Shown piece by piece: positions 1 to 8,677 of a stretch of 64,000 nucleotides of DNA (positions are counted from its first letter, which is position 1; each line of letters begins with the position of its first letter). Location: contig JAYRJL010000003.1 of NCBI GenBank assembly GCA_041906305.1, positions 62,001 to 126,000 of the forward strand, written 5' to 3'. Position numbers and translations under genes: made by a program. This DNA comes from SHVZ01 sp041906305. GTDB taxonomy: Bacteria > Pseudomonadota > Alphaproteobacteria > SHVZ01. Below the pieces are notes generated by a model that had not been told where the DNA came from, did not search any database, and worked only from the letters and a program-made list of their open reading frames with translations.

Positions 1-2
1 AC

Positions 3-2603
3 CGGTGGACCACCACCGGCTTCCTTGCGGCGTCCGCCACCTCGAACGAGACCGCGTTCCTGACCTACAAGGTCGTGCGCTCTCAGGGGATGGTCGTCTT
101 CGACAACCAAGCAAGAGTCTGACACGGACCCACGGTGGCCAGTCTGGCCCCTACGTTCGGTCGAGGCGCGATGACGAATGGCTGGAATGACATCAAGAAT
201 GCCGATGTCATCACCATCATGGGCGGCAACGCCGCCGAGGCGCATCCTTGCGGGTTCAAATGGGTCACCGAGGCGAAGGCCCACAACAAGGCCAAGCTGA
301 TCGTCGTCGATCCACGCTTCACGCGCTCGGCGTCGGTCGCCGACCTCTACTGCCCGATCCGTCAGGGATCGGACATCGCCTGGCTCGGCGGCCTGATCAA
401 CTACATCCTCGAGAACGACAAGACCCAGAAGCAGTACACCGCGCTCTACACGAACGCGGCCTTCCTGGTTAAGCCGGGCTTCGGCTTCCAGGACGGCCTC
501 TTCGTCGGCTACGACGCCGAGAAGCGCGACTACAACCGCGCCGAGTGGGAATACGAGCTGGACGAGCAGGGAATGGCCAAGGTCGATCCGACCTTGCAGG
601 ACCCGCGCTGCGTCTACCAGCTGATGAAGAAGCACTACGCCCGCTACACCGTCGACATGGTGTCCCGCATCACCGGGTCGCCCAAGGACAAGATGGTGAA
701 GGCGTGGGAGATGATCGCCTCCACCGGCACGCCTGACCGCTCGCATACCTCGATGTATGCGCTCGGCTGGACCCAGCACTCCAAGGGCAGCCAGAACATC
801 CGCGCGATGGCGATGGTCCAGCTGCTGCTGGGCAACATCGGCGTTCCCGGCGGCGGCATGAACGCGCTCCGCGGCCACTCGAACATCCAGGGTCTCACCG
901 ACATCGGCCTGATGAGCAACCTGCTCCCGGGCTACCTGACGCTGGCCAACGACCGCGAGCCCGACTACGCGACCTACATGCGGACCCGGCAGTTCAAGCC
1001 GATCCGTCCGAACCAGACGAGCTTCTGGCAGAACTACGGCAAGTTCTTCGTCAGCTTCCAGAAGTCGATGTTCGGCAAGGCCGCGACCAAGGACAACGAC
1101 TGGGCCTACGACTGGCTGCCCAAGCTCGACGTCACCTACGACGTTCTTCGTGCCTTCGAGCTGATGCACCAGGGCAAGATGAACGGCTACTTCTGCCAGG
1201 GCTTCAATCCGCTCCTCTCGTTCCCGAACAAGAAGAAGCTGACCGACGCTTTGGCGAAGCTGAAGTTCCTGGTCGTCATGGATCCCCTGAAGACGGAAAC
1301 CGCCGCCTTCTGGGAGAACCACGGCGAGCACAACGACGTCGATCCGTCGAAGATCCAGACCGAAGTGTTCATGCTGCCGACCACGTGCTTCGCCGAGGAA
1401 GACGGGTCGCTGACCAACTCCTCGCGCTGGCTGCAGTGGCACTGGAAGGCGGCGGAGCCGCCGGGCGAGGCCAAGAGCGACATCGACATCATGTCGTCGC
1501 TCTATCGTCGCATCCGGGGCCTGTACGCCAAGGACACCGGCGCGTTCCCCGAGCCGATCATGAACGTGGTCTGGCCCTATGCCGATCCGGACAAGCCGAC
1601 GCCGGAAGAGATCGCCAAGGAGATCAACGGCAAGGTCCTGGAAGACGTGACCGACCCGGCCGATCCGACCAGGATCGTGCTCCGGGCCGGCCAGCAGGTG
1701 CCTGCCTTCGCGCTTCTCCGCGACGACGGCAAGACCTCAGCGGGCTGCTGGATCTACACCGGCTGCTTCACCGATGCCGGCAACATGATGGCGCGTCGCG
1801 ACACCAGCGACCCGGCCGAACGGGGCAACTTCCCGAACTGGGCGTTCTCGTGGCCGGCCAACCGCCGGATCCTCTACAACCGCGCCTCGGCGGATGCCGA
1901 CGGCAAGCCGTGGAGCCACAGGAAGCGCATCATCGAGTGGAACGGCGCCGCCTGGACCGGCTTCGACGTGCCGGACTTCGGCGTCGCCGTGAATCCGTCC
2001 GCCGGCACCATGCCCTTCATCATGAATCCCGAGGGCGTGGCCAGGCTCTTCACCCGCGGCATGATGCGCGACGGGCCCTTCCCCGAGCACTACGAGCCGT
2101 TCGAGAGCCCGATCGCCAACCCGCTCGCGCCGAAGATCGTCGGCAATCCGGTCGCCCGCGTCTTCAAGGGCGACATGGAGGTGTTCGGCAAGGCGTCGGA
2201 CTTCCCGCTGGCGGCGACCAGCTACCGCCTCACCGAGCATTTCCACTTCTGGTCCAAGCACGTGCCGGTCAACGCCGTGCTGCAGCCGGAACTGTTCGTG
2301 GAGATCTCGGAGGAGCTCGCCAAGGAGAAGAACATCTCCAAGGGCGACTGGGTGCGCGTGCGCTCCAACCGCGGCGCCATCAAGGCCAAGGCGGTGGTGA
2401 CCAAGCGCATCAAGCCGCTGGTGTGCGACGGCAAGGCCGTCCACATCGTCGGCATCCCGCTCCACTGGGGCTTCATCGGCGCGACGAAGAAAGGCTTCGG
2501 CGTCAACACGCTCACTCCCTACGTCGGCGATGCGAATATCGAGACGCCCGAATACAAGGCGTTCCTCGTCGATATCGAACGCATCTCGCCGCCGGTCGCG
2601 TGA
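3..2603 (+). CDS. fdnG/fdoG: Formate dehydrogenase-N/O alpha subunit, selenocysteine-containing (5' partial)
   Basis: Catalytic molybdopterin subunit of a membrane-bound respiratory formate dehydrogenase, which oxidises formate to CO2. The frame is open from base 3 and crosses one UGA at 120-122, which sits in the family's Sec context: NQARV-U-HGPTVASLAP. After it the protein runs 827 residues with typical FdnG features (FGRGAMTN, GGGMNALRGH, C-terminal molydopterin-binding region). About 150 N-terminal residues, including the Tat signal and Fe-S site, lie outside the window. A GTG at 135 is an internal valine codon and not a start. It is followed 12 bases later by the beta subunit. Family identity is certain; FdnG versus FdoG cannot be decided. 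Confidence 0.96.
120..122 (+). other. Selenocysteine UGA codon in formate dehydrogenase alpha
   Basis: An in-frame TGA interrupts otherwise continuous homology to the alpha subunit. It sits where E. coli FdnG and FdhF have Sec (after QARV, before H). Protein homology continues on both sides without a frameshift. A hairpin 14 bases downstream and selA, selB and selC in the same cluster support recoding over a nonsense mutation. Confidence 0.95.
137..149 (+). promoter_or_regulatory. Bacterial SECIS hairpin, apical part
   Basis: GGCC-AGTCT-GGCC forms a perfect 4-bp stem with the 5-base loop AGTCT, starting 14 bases after the Sec UGA. From memory, E. coli fdnG has the same loop bases at the same distance. 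In this family the loop binds the C-terminal winged helices of SelB. Only the apical part is listed; flanking bases could extend the helix. Confidence 0.85.
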
Positions 2604-2615
2604 GGGGAGGACGCC

Positions 2616-3512
2616 ATGGCAACGCTTCAATCGCTCGACATCAAGCGGCGCTCGGCCACCACCGAGACGCCGCCCAACGTGCGTTCCTCGACCGAGGTCG
2701 CGAAGCTCATCGACGTCTCCAAGTGCATCGGCTGCAAGGCCTGCCAGGCGGCGTGCTACGAGTGGAACGACCTGCACGAAGAGGTCGGGATCAATGTGGG
2801 CGTCTACGACAACCCGCATGACCTGACCGACAAGACCTGGACGCTGATGCGGTTCACCGAGTTCGACAACAAGGGGAACCTCGAGTGGCTGATCCGCAAG
2901 GACGGCTGCATGCATTGCGAGGACCCGGGCTGCCTCAAGGCCTGTCCCTCGCCGGGCGCGATCGTCCAGTACCAGAACGGCATCGTCGACTTCATCTCCG
3001 AGAACTGCATCGGCTGCGGCTATTGCGTGAAGGGCTGCCCCTTCAACATCCCGCGCATCAGCCAGGCCGACCACAAGGCCTACAAGTGCACGCTCTGCTC
3101 CGACCGCGTCTCGGTCGGCCAGGCACCGGCCTGCGCCAAGGCGTGCCCGACGCAGGCGATCTACTTCGGCACCAAGGAGGAGATGAAGATCCACGCTGAG
3201 CACCGGATCGAGGACCTGAAGGAGCGCGGCTTCGCCAATGCCGGGCTCTACGATCCGGCCGGCGTCGGCGGCACGCACGTCATGTACGTGCTGCACCACG
3301 CCGACCAGCCGCAGCTCTACGCCAACCTGCCCAAGGAGCCGAAGATCAGCCCGCTGGTCCAGTTCTGGAAGGGCGGCTTCAAGGACGTGGCGCTGTTCGG
3401 CTTCGGGCTCACCGCGCTGATCGGCTTCTTCCACTACGTGACCAAGGGGCCGAACGAGGTCGAGCGGAAGGACGAGGAGGCGGCCCGCCGCCTCTCCGGA
3501 GACCACCGATGA
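2616..3512 (+). CDS. fdnH/fdoH: Formate dehydrogenase iron-sulfur (beta) subunit
   Basis: Electron-transfer subunit of 298 residues carrying electrons from the alpha subunit to the membrane cytochrome b. Four cysteine clusters are visible: CIGCKACQAAC, CMHCEDPGC..CP, CIGCGYCVKGCP and CTLC..CAKACP, which fits four 4Fe-4S centres. A single hydrophobic segment near the C-terminus (VALFGFGLTALIGFF) is the usual membrane anchor. Length matches E. coli FdnH (294). It starts 12 bases after the alpha stop, with GGGGAGG upstream, and its end overlaps the gamma start (ATGA). Confidence 0.95.
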   Translation: MATLQSLDIKRRSATTETPPNVRSSTEVAKLIDVSKCIGCKACQAACYEWNDLHEEVGINVGVYDNPHDLTDKTWTLMRFTEFDNKGNLEWLIRKDGCMHCEDPGCLKACPSPGAIVQYQNGIVDFISENCIGCGYCVKGCPFNIPRISQADHKAYKCTLCSDRVSVGQAPACAKACPTQAIYFGTKEEMKIHAEHRIEDLKERGFANAGLYDPAGVGGTHVMYVLHHADQPQLYANLPKEPKISPLVQFWKGGFKDVALFGFGLTALIGFFHYVTKGPNEVERKDEEAARRLSGDHR

Positions 3513-4153
3513 GCGACGACCGCGACAACATCCTCGCCCGCTACACCGGCGGGGCGCGCATCAACCACTGGGCCAACGCGATCATCCTGATCCTGCTGGC
3601 CGTCAGCGGCCTCGCGCTGTTCCACCCGGGTCTCTTCTTCCTGACCGGCCTGTTCGGCGGCGGCCCGGAGACGCGGGCGATCCATCCGTGGTTCGGCGTC
3701 GCCGTGCTCTTCACCTTCGCCGGCCTCTTCATCCGCTTCGTCCGCTACAATTTATGGGAGCGCGACGACTCGACGTGGATGGCGCATGTCGGCGACGTGG
3801 TCGCCAACCGCGAGGACAGGATCCCCGAGGTCGGGCGCTACAATGCCGGCCAGAAGCTCGTCTTCTGGGGCATGTCGCTCTGCATCCTGACGCTGTTCGT
3901 CTCCGGCCTCGTGCTGTGGGACGCTTATTTCTTCCAGTACACCTCGATCGACCAGAAGCGGCTGGCTGCCGTCGCCCATGCGCTCGCCGCCTCGGGCATC
4001 ATCGTTATCGTGATCATCCACATCTACGCGGCGATCTGGGTGCGCGGCACCGTCCGCGCGATGACCCGCGGCTCGGTCACCGGCGGCTGGGCCTGGCGCC
4101 ATCACCGGAAGTGGCTGAGGGACGAGGTCGCCAAGCCAGGCAATGACGACTAA
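3509..4153 (+). CDS. fdnI/fdoI: Formate dehydrogenase cytochrome b556 (gamma) subunit
   Basis: Integral membrane di-haem subunit of 214 residues that passes electrons to quinone. Several hydrophobic helices are visible, including HWANAIILILLAVSGLALF near the N-terminus and IIVIVIIHIYAAIWVRGT near the C-terminus, both with histidines placed for haem ligation. Length and position after the beta subunit match FdnI. The ATG overlaps the beta stop by four bases, and the 3' end overlaps fdhE by 11 bases, so the genes are probably translationally coupled. Confidence 0.94.
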   Translation: MSDDRDNILARYTGGARINHWANAIILILLAVSGLALFHPGLFFLTGLFGGGPETRAIHPWFGVAVLFTFAGLFIRFVRYNLWERDDSTWMAHVGDVVANREDRIPEVGRYNAGQKLVFWGMSLCILTLFVSGLVLWDAYFFQYTSIDQKRLAAVAHALAASGIIVIVIIHIYAAIWVRGTVRAMTRGSVTGGWAWRHHRKWLRDEVAKPGNDD

Positions 4154-5060
4154 GGCCCCGATCGCCGATCCCGTCGACATCGGAAAGGCCGCTTCGGCGG
4201 CCTTTCTCCGTTTGCCGGACGTGCCGACCCTGTTCACGCGCCGCGCCCAGCGCTTCGCGGCGCTGGCCAAAGGCCACCCGATGGAAGGCTTCCTCCTCCT
4301 CATGAGCCGGTTGGCCGAGGCGCAGGCCGATGCGGTCCGCGCGCTCAAGCCCGGCGGACTTCCGGATGCCGCCGAGATCGAGGAAGCCAAGAAGGAAGGG
4401 ATGCCGCCGCTGGGCGGCGACGGTCTCCTGGACGGTCCGCAGTGGCGCGACGTGCTCCAGGCCATCCTCAAATGGGTCTCGGTCGGCGGAATTCCCCCGG
4501 AGGCGCGGCAGGTGATCGCCGAGCTCCAGGCCGAGGCACCGGAGATCCTCGACGGCCGCGCCCGTGCCGTGCTCTCAGGCGACGTGCCCGAGCTTTCGCG
4601 CGGGGCCGCGGTCTTCGTTGCCGCGGCACTGCAGGTGCGCTGGGCCTCGGCCGCGAGCCTGCTCGAAGCCGAGGGCTTCCAGGCGCTCGACGAGGGCCGT
4701 CGCTGCCCCGTCTGCGCCTCGGCGCCGCTTGTCAGCGTGATCGGCCCGGCGGCCGAGGGCCAATCGACCCGCTATCTCCATTGCCGGCTCTGCGCCTCGT
4801 CCTGGAACTATGTCCGGATCAAGTGCGCCGCCTGCGGCTCGACCGAGGGCATCGCCTACCATGCGATCGAGGGCGGCGACCAGGCGGTGCGCGCCGAGAC
4901 TTGCGACAAGTGCCACGGCTACGTGAAGATCATGGCGACGGAGAAGGAGCCGACGCTGGATCCCATGGCCGACGACATCGCCTCGACCGGGCTCGATCTC
5001 ATGCTGGCGGAAGCCGGCTGGGAGCGGCCGGCGCCCAATCCGTACCTTCTGACCAGCTAG
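4143..5060 (+). CDS. fdhE: Formate dehydrogenase accessory protein FdhE
   Basis: FdhE is needed for assembly of active respiratory formate dehydrogenases and is a rubredoxin-like cytoplasmic protein. This 305-residue protein has the expected C-terminal cysteine pairs: CPVC, CRLC, CAAC and CDKC. Its N-terminal half is helical and less conserved. The start lies inside the end of the gamma gene, so it is in the same operon. It is followed by 47 bases and then selA. Confidence 0.93.
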   Translation: MTTKAPIADPVDIGKAASAAFLRLPDVPTLFTRRAQRFAALAKGHPMEGFLLLMSRLAEAQADAVRALKPGGLPDAAEIEEAKKEGMPPLGGDGLLDGPQWRDVLQAILKWVSVGGIPPEARQVIAELQAEAPEILDGRARAVLSGDVPELSRGAAVFVAAALQVRWASAASLLEAEGFQALDEGRRCPVCASAPLVSVIGPAAEGQSTRYLHCRLCASSWNYVRIKCAACGSTEGIAYHAIEGGDQAVRAETCDKCHGYVKIMATEKEPTLDPMADDIASTGLDLMLAEAGWERPAPNPYLLTS

Positions 5061-5095
5061 GGGACTTGCCCGATGCGTACCGCGGCGCGGTCGAC

Positions 5096-5100
5096 GGGAG
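5096..5100 (+). promoter_or_regulatory. Ribosome binding site deciding the selA start
   Basis: GGGAG lies seven bases upstream of the GTG at 5108. The same frame stays open much further upstream, but that part overlaps fdhE and has no SelA homology, so this site fixes the start. Confidence 0.65.
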
Positions 5101-5107
5101 ACAACAG

Positions 5108-6475
5108 GTGACGGCGGACGCCCGCGCGCGGTTGCCGTCGATCGACCGGCTGCTCGGCGAACCTGTTGCCGAAGCCCTGGTCACCGCACATGGCCGACCT
5201 CTCACGCTGGAGGCGCTGCGCGCGGCCCTCGACGGCCTGCGCGCCAAGCCGCCCAGGGACGGTGCGGACACGACGGCTCTGGCGCTCGACGACGCCGCGG
5301 CGAGGCTCGCGCGCCTCTCGCAGCCCTCCCAGCGCCGGGTCTTCAACCTGACCGGCACGGTGCTGCACACCAATCTCGGCCGCGCGCTGCTGCCCGAAGA
5401 GGCGATCGAGGCGGTCGCGTCCGCCATGCGCGAGCCTTCCAACCTCGAATACGAGATCGCGAGCGGCCGGCGCGGCGAGCGCGACAGCCATATCGTCCCC
5501 TGGCTGACCCGCTTCTCCGGCGCCGAGGCGGCGACCGTGGTCAACAATAACGCCGCCGCCGTTCTCCTCGTCCTCAACACGCTGGCCAAGGGCAAGGAGG
5601 CGGTTGTCTCGCGCGGCGAGCTGGTCGAGATCGGCGGCGCCTTCCGCATTCCCGACGTGATGGCCCGCGCCGGCGCCAGGCTGGTCGAGATCGGCACCAC
5701 CAACCGCACGCATCTTCGCGACTACGAGCAGGCGATCGGGCCGAAGACCGCGCTGCTGATGAAGGTCCATACCAGCAACTACCGGATCGACGGCTTCACC
5801 GCCGCGGTGCCGGCACGCGAGATCGCGCCCGTCGCCAGGGCCAAGGGCCTGCCGCTGGTGGAGGACCTCGGCAGCGGCACGCTGGTCGACCTCAGGCCCT
5901 ACGGCCTGCCGCACGAGCCGACGGTCGCGGAATCGATCGCCACCGGCGCCGACCTCGTCACCTTCTCCGGCGACAAGCTGCTCGGCGGCCCACAGGCCGG
6001 CCTGATCGTCGGGCGCGCCGACCTGATCCAGAAGATCAACAAGAACCCGCTGAAGCGCGCGCTTCGCCTCGACAAGATGCGTCTTGCCGCGCTCGAAGCC
6101 GTGCTGCGGCTCTATGCCGACCCCGAGAAGCTGCGCCGGCGGCTGCCGACGATCCGCCATCTGGCGCGGCCGAAGGCCGAGATCGAGGCGCTGGCCGCCC
6201 GCCTTCGGCCGGAGGTCGCCGCCGCGTTCGAAGCCCTGGCGACCGTCGTCGTCGCGGATTGCGCGAGCCAGATCGGCTCGGGCGCGATGCCGGTCGAGAA
6301 CCTTCCCAGCGCCGGGCTCAAGTTGAGCCCGAAATCCGGCGGCGCCGACCGCCTGGCGAAGCGGCTCCGCGAGCTGCCGATCCCGGTGATCGGCCGCATC
6401 GCCGACGGCGCCATGATCCTCGATCTCCGCTGCCTCGAGGACGAGGCGACCTTCCTGGCGCAGCTACGTCCGTGA
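5108..6475 (+). CDS. selA: L-seryl-tRNA(Sec) selenium transferase
   Basis: PLP enzyme converting Ser-tRNA(Sec) to Sec-tRNA(Sec) with selenophosphate. With the GTG start it is 455 residues, close to E. coli SelA (463). Hallmarks: FNLTGTVLHTNLGRA (about 79-93), NNNAAAVLL, the SRGELVEIGG block, EIGTTNRTH, and FSGDKLLGGPQAG with the likely PLP lysine at about residue 290. The stop overlaps the selB GTG (GTGA). Selenophosphate synthetase (selD) is not in the window and must be encoded elsewhere. Confidence 0.96.
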   Translation: MTADARARLPSIDRLLGEPVAEALVTAHGRPLTLEALRAALDGLRAKPPRDGADTTALALDDAAARLARLSQPSQRRVFNLTGTVLHTNLGRALLPEEAIEAVASAMREPSNLEYEIASGRRGERDSHIVPWLTRFSGAEAATVVNNNAAAVLLVLNTLAKGKEAVVSRGELVEIGGAFRIPDVMARAGARLVEIGTTNRTHLRDYEQAIGPKTALLMKVHTSNYRIDGFTAAVPAREIAPVARAKGLPLVEDLGSGTLVDLRPYGLPHEPTVAESIATGADLVTFSGDKLLGGPQAGLIVGRADLIQKINKNPLKRALRLDKMRLAALEAVLRLYADPEKLRRRLPTIRHLARPKAEIEALAARLRPEVAAAFEALATVVVADCASQIGSGAMPVENLPSAGLKLSPKSGGADRLAKRLRELPIPVIGRIADGAMILDLRCLEDEATFLAQLRP

Positions 6476-8394
6476 TCGTCGGCACCGCCGGTCACATCGA
6501 CCACGGCAAGACGGCGCTGGTGAAGGCGCTGACCGGCATCGATGCCGACCGGCTGGCCGAGGAGAAGCGCCGCGGCATCACGATCGACTTGGGCTTCGCC
6601 TACCAGCCTCTCGAAAGCGGAGAGATCCTGGGCTTCATCGACGTCCCGGGCCACGAGCGCTTCGTTCATACGATGCTCGCGGGCGTATCGGGCATCGACG
6701 TGGTGATGCTGGTGATCGCCGCCGACGACGGCGTGATGCCGCAGACCCGCGAGCACCTTCAGATCGTCGACCTGCTCGGCCTCGACCGCGGCGTCGTGGC
6801 GCTGACCAAGCGCGATCTCGTCGGGCCCGACCGCCTCGCCGAGGTCACCACCAACATCAGGAACCTGCTCGCCGGCACCTCGCTCGACGGCGCGGAGATC
6901 CTGCCGGTGTCGTCCGTCACCGGCGACGGCATCGCCGACCTGGCCCTCTGGCTCCAGCTCGCCGCGGCCGAGCCGGGCCGCGCCTCGAAGGGACGCTTCC
7001 GGCTCGCGGTCGATCGTTCCTTCACGATATCCGGCGCCGGCACCGTGATCACGGGCACCGTGTTCTCGGGTCAGGTTCGCGCCGGCGACAGCGTGCTGGT
7101 CTCGCCCGCGGGCCTGGAGGCGCGCGTGCGCGGGCTCCGCGCCCAGAACCGCGAGGCCGAGGTTGGTCACGCCGGACAGCGCGTCGCGCTCAACCTCGCC
7201 GGCCCCCGCATCGACAAGGACGCGATCCAGCGCGGCGACTGGATCCTCGATCCGGCGGCGCACCGGCCGACCGAGCGTATCGACGTCCATCTGAAGCTGC
7301 TCGAGAGCGAACCGAAGCCGGTCCGCCACTGGCTTCCGGTCCATGTCCATCTCGCCTCGGCGCATGCGACCGGCCGCCTTGCCCTGCTCGAGGGCGAGAC
7401 CCTGGCGCCGGGCGAGGAGGCGCTGGCGCAGCTCGTGCTCGACCGGCCGGTCGGCGCGCTCTCCGGCGACCGCTTCGTGCTGCGCGACCAGTCGGCGCAG
7501 CGCACGCTCGGCGGCGGCTACGTCGTCGATCCCTTCCCGCCGGCCCGCGGCCGGCGCTCCCCGGAGCGCCGCGCCTGGCTCGACGCCGAGAGAACCGCGG
7601 ATCCTGCGAAGGCCCTGGAGCGGCTGCTCGCGATCGAGCCCGGCATCGCCGACCTCGCCGCCTTTCGCCTCCGCCGCAACCTGACGCCCGACGAAGCCGC
7701 GGCGATCGAGAAAGGCGCGCCGATGGTCGCGGCCGGCGTCTACGGCTTCGCCGCGCAGCGCTGGACCGGGCTCCGCCAGCAGGCGCTCGACGCGCTGAAG
7801 ACCTTCCACGAGAAGAACCCGGAGCTTCCCGGCCTCCAGGTCGAGAAGCTGCGCCAGGCGATGCCGGTGCGCCTCGCGGTCCCCGCCTTCGCTGCGGTCG
7901 CCGACGCGCTGGTGCGCGCCAAGTCGGTCGTGCTCGACGGCGTCTGGTACCGGCTGCCGAGCCATTCGGTGCGGCTCCAGCCCGACGACGAGAAGCTCTG
8001 GGCCCGCATCCGCCCGATGCTCGGCGGCCCGATGCGCTTCAAGCCGCCGCGCGTCCGCGACATCGGCAACGAGATCGGCGTCCCCGAGACCAAGGTGCGC
8101 GGCCTGATGAAGCGGCTGACGCGCATGGGCCAGGTGGTCGAGGTCGCGCACGACCACTTCTTCCGCACGCAGGCGATCGCCGAGATGATCCAGATCGCCG
8201 ACCGTCTGGCGAAGGCGAACTCCGACGGCTCGTTCAACGCCGCCGCCTTCCGCGACAAGGTCGACAACGGCCGCAAGGTCGCGATCCAGGTCCTGGAGTT
8301 CTTCGACCGCCACGGCGTCACCGTGCGCAAGGGCGACATCAGGAAGATCCGCCCCGACCGCCTCGGCCTGTTCGGGCGCCCGGAGGCGGCCTAG
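6472..8394 (+). CDS. selB: Selenocysteine-specific translation elongation factor
   Basis: GTPase of 640 residues that delivers Sec-tRNA(Sec) to UGA codons marked by a SECIS. G1 motif GHIDHGKT at about 7-14, switch I RRGITIDLGF, G3 DVPGHE and G4 TKRD are all present. EF-Tu-like beta barrels follow, then the C-terminal winged helices that bind SECIS RNA (last ~200 residues, with PPRVRDIGNEIG). The GTG start overlaps the selA stop; the frame is open upstream only as a shadow within selA. Length is close to E. coli SelB (614). The tRNA-Sec gene begins nine bases after the stop. Confidence 0.96.
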   Translation: MIVGTAGHIDHGKTALVKALTGIDADRLAEEKRRGITIDLGFAYQPLESGEILGFIDVPGHERFVHTMLAGVSGIDVVMLVIAADDGVMPQTREHLQIVDLLGLDRGVVALTKRDLVGPDRLAEVTTNIRNLLAGTSLDGAEILPVSSVTGDGIADLALWLQLAAAEPGRASKGRFRLAVDRSFTISGAGTVITGTVFSGQVRAGDSVLVSPAGLEARVRGLRAQNREAEVGHAGQRVALNLAGPRIDKDAIQRGDWILDPAAHRPTERIDVHLKLLESEPKPVRHWLPVHVHLASAHATGRLALLEGETLAPGEEALAQLVLDRPVGALSGDRFVLRDQSAQRTLGGGYVVDPFPPARGRRSPERRAWLDAERTADPAKALERLLAIEPGIADLAAFRLRRNLTPDEAAAIEKGAPMVAAGVYGFAAQRWTGLRQQALDALKTFHEKNPELPGLQVEKLRQAMPVRLAVPAFAAVADALVRAKSVVLDGVWYRLPSHSVRLQPDDEKLWARIRPMLGGPMRFKPPRVRDIGNEIGVPETKVRGLMKRLTRMGQVVEVAHDHFFRTQAIAEMIQIADRLAKANSDGSFNAAAFRDKVDNGRKVAIQVLEFFDRHGVTVRKGDIRKIRPDRLGLFGRPEAA

Positions 8395-8403
8395 TATGAC
8401 TTT

Positions 8404-8499
8404 GGAAGAGAAACGTTCCCGGTGGGGCGGCCGGACTTCAAATCCGGTAAGGGTCGCCAGACGGCTCTTCGTGGGTTCGACTCCCACTCTCTTCCGCCA
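8404..8499 (+). tRNA. selC: tRNA-Sec (anticodon TCA)
   Basis: A 96-base gene with encoded CCA. It has an 8-bp acceptor stem (GGAAGAGA with TCTCTTCC), a 5-bp T stem (GTGGG/CCCAC) with loop TTCGACT, anticodon loop CTTCAAA with TCA at 8438-8440, and an 8-bp long variable arm (8449-8456 with 8462-8469). The 8+5 acceptor/T geometry and long arm are specific to bacterial tRNA-Sec, and it aligns base for base over much of E. coli selC. It lies nine bases after selB on the same strand, so it may be processed from the operon transcript. Confidence 0.97.
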
Positions 8500-8521
8500 A
8501 ATGACATCCAAAGACGGTCCA

Positions 8522-8548
8522 AGTTAGGCCCATAAGTTGGGCCTAACT
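8522..8548 (+). terminator. Perfect 11-bp hairpin downstream of selC
   Basis: AGTTAGGCCCA (8522-8532) and TGGGCCTAACT (8538-8548) pair perfectly around a TAAGT loop. It lies 22 bases after the tRNA-Sec CCA end. No T run follows on either strand, so it may be a processing or pausing structure, or a bidirectional stop between selC and the convergent island operon. The remaining bases to 8677 show no gene. Confidence 0.5.
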
Positions 8549-8677
8549 GGCAAACCTACCCTCCCGGGCCGTCCGATACCGAGTACAGCGGCGCCAACCG
8601 CCCTTTTTGATCACTAGCGGCTAGTTTCGGTGCGAGCGCTAATCGCGGCCTCGTCCCGGCGAAAGCGGAGCTGCTTG

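Noticed and set aside
120..135. Reading formate dehydrogenase alpha as a pseudogene or starting it at the GTG at 135
   Set aside because: The UGA lies at the conserved Sec position, with a SECIS and the sel genes present.
1737..3506. Long open frame on the minus strand opposite the FDH genes
   Set aside because: Antisense shadow with low-complexity residues and no family motifs; the plus-strand genes are certain.
4442..5107. N-terminal extension of selA upstream of 5108
   Set aside because: Overlaps fdhE in another frame, no SelA homology; a good ribosome binding site supports 5108.
6112..8511. 799-residue open frame on the minus strand opposite selA/selB and selC
   Set aside because: Shadow of high-GC codon bias; it would run through the tRNA gene and has no homology.
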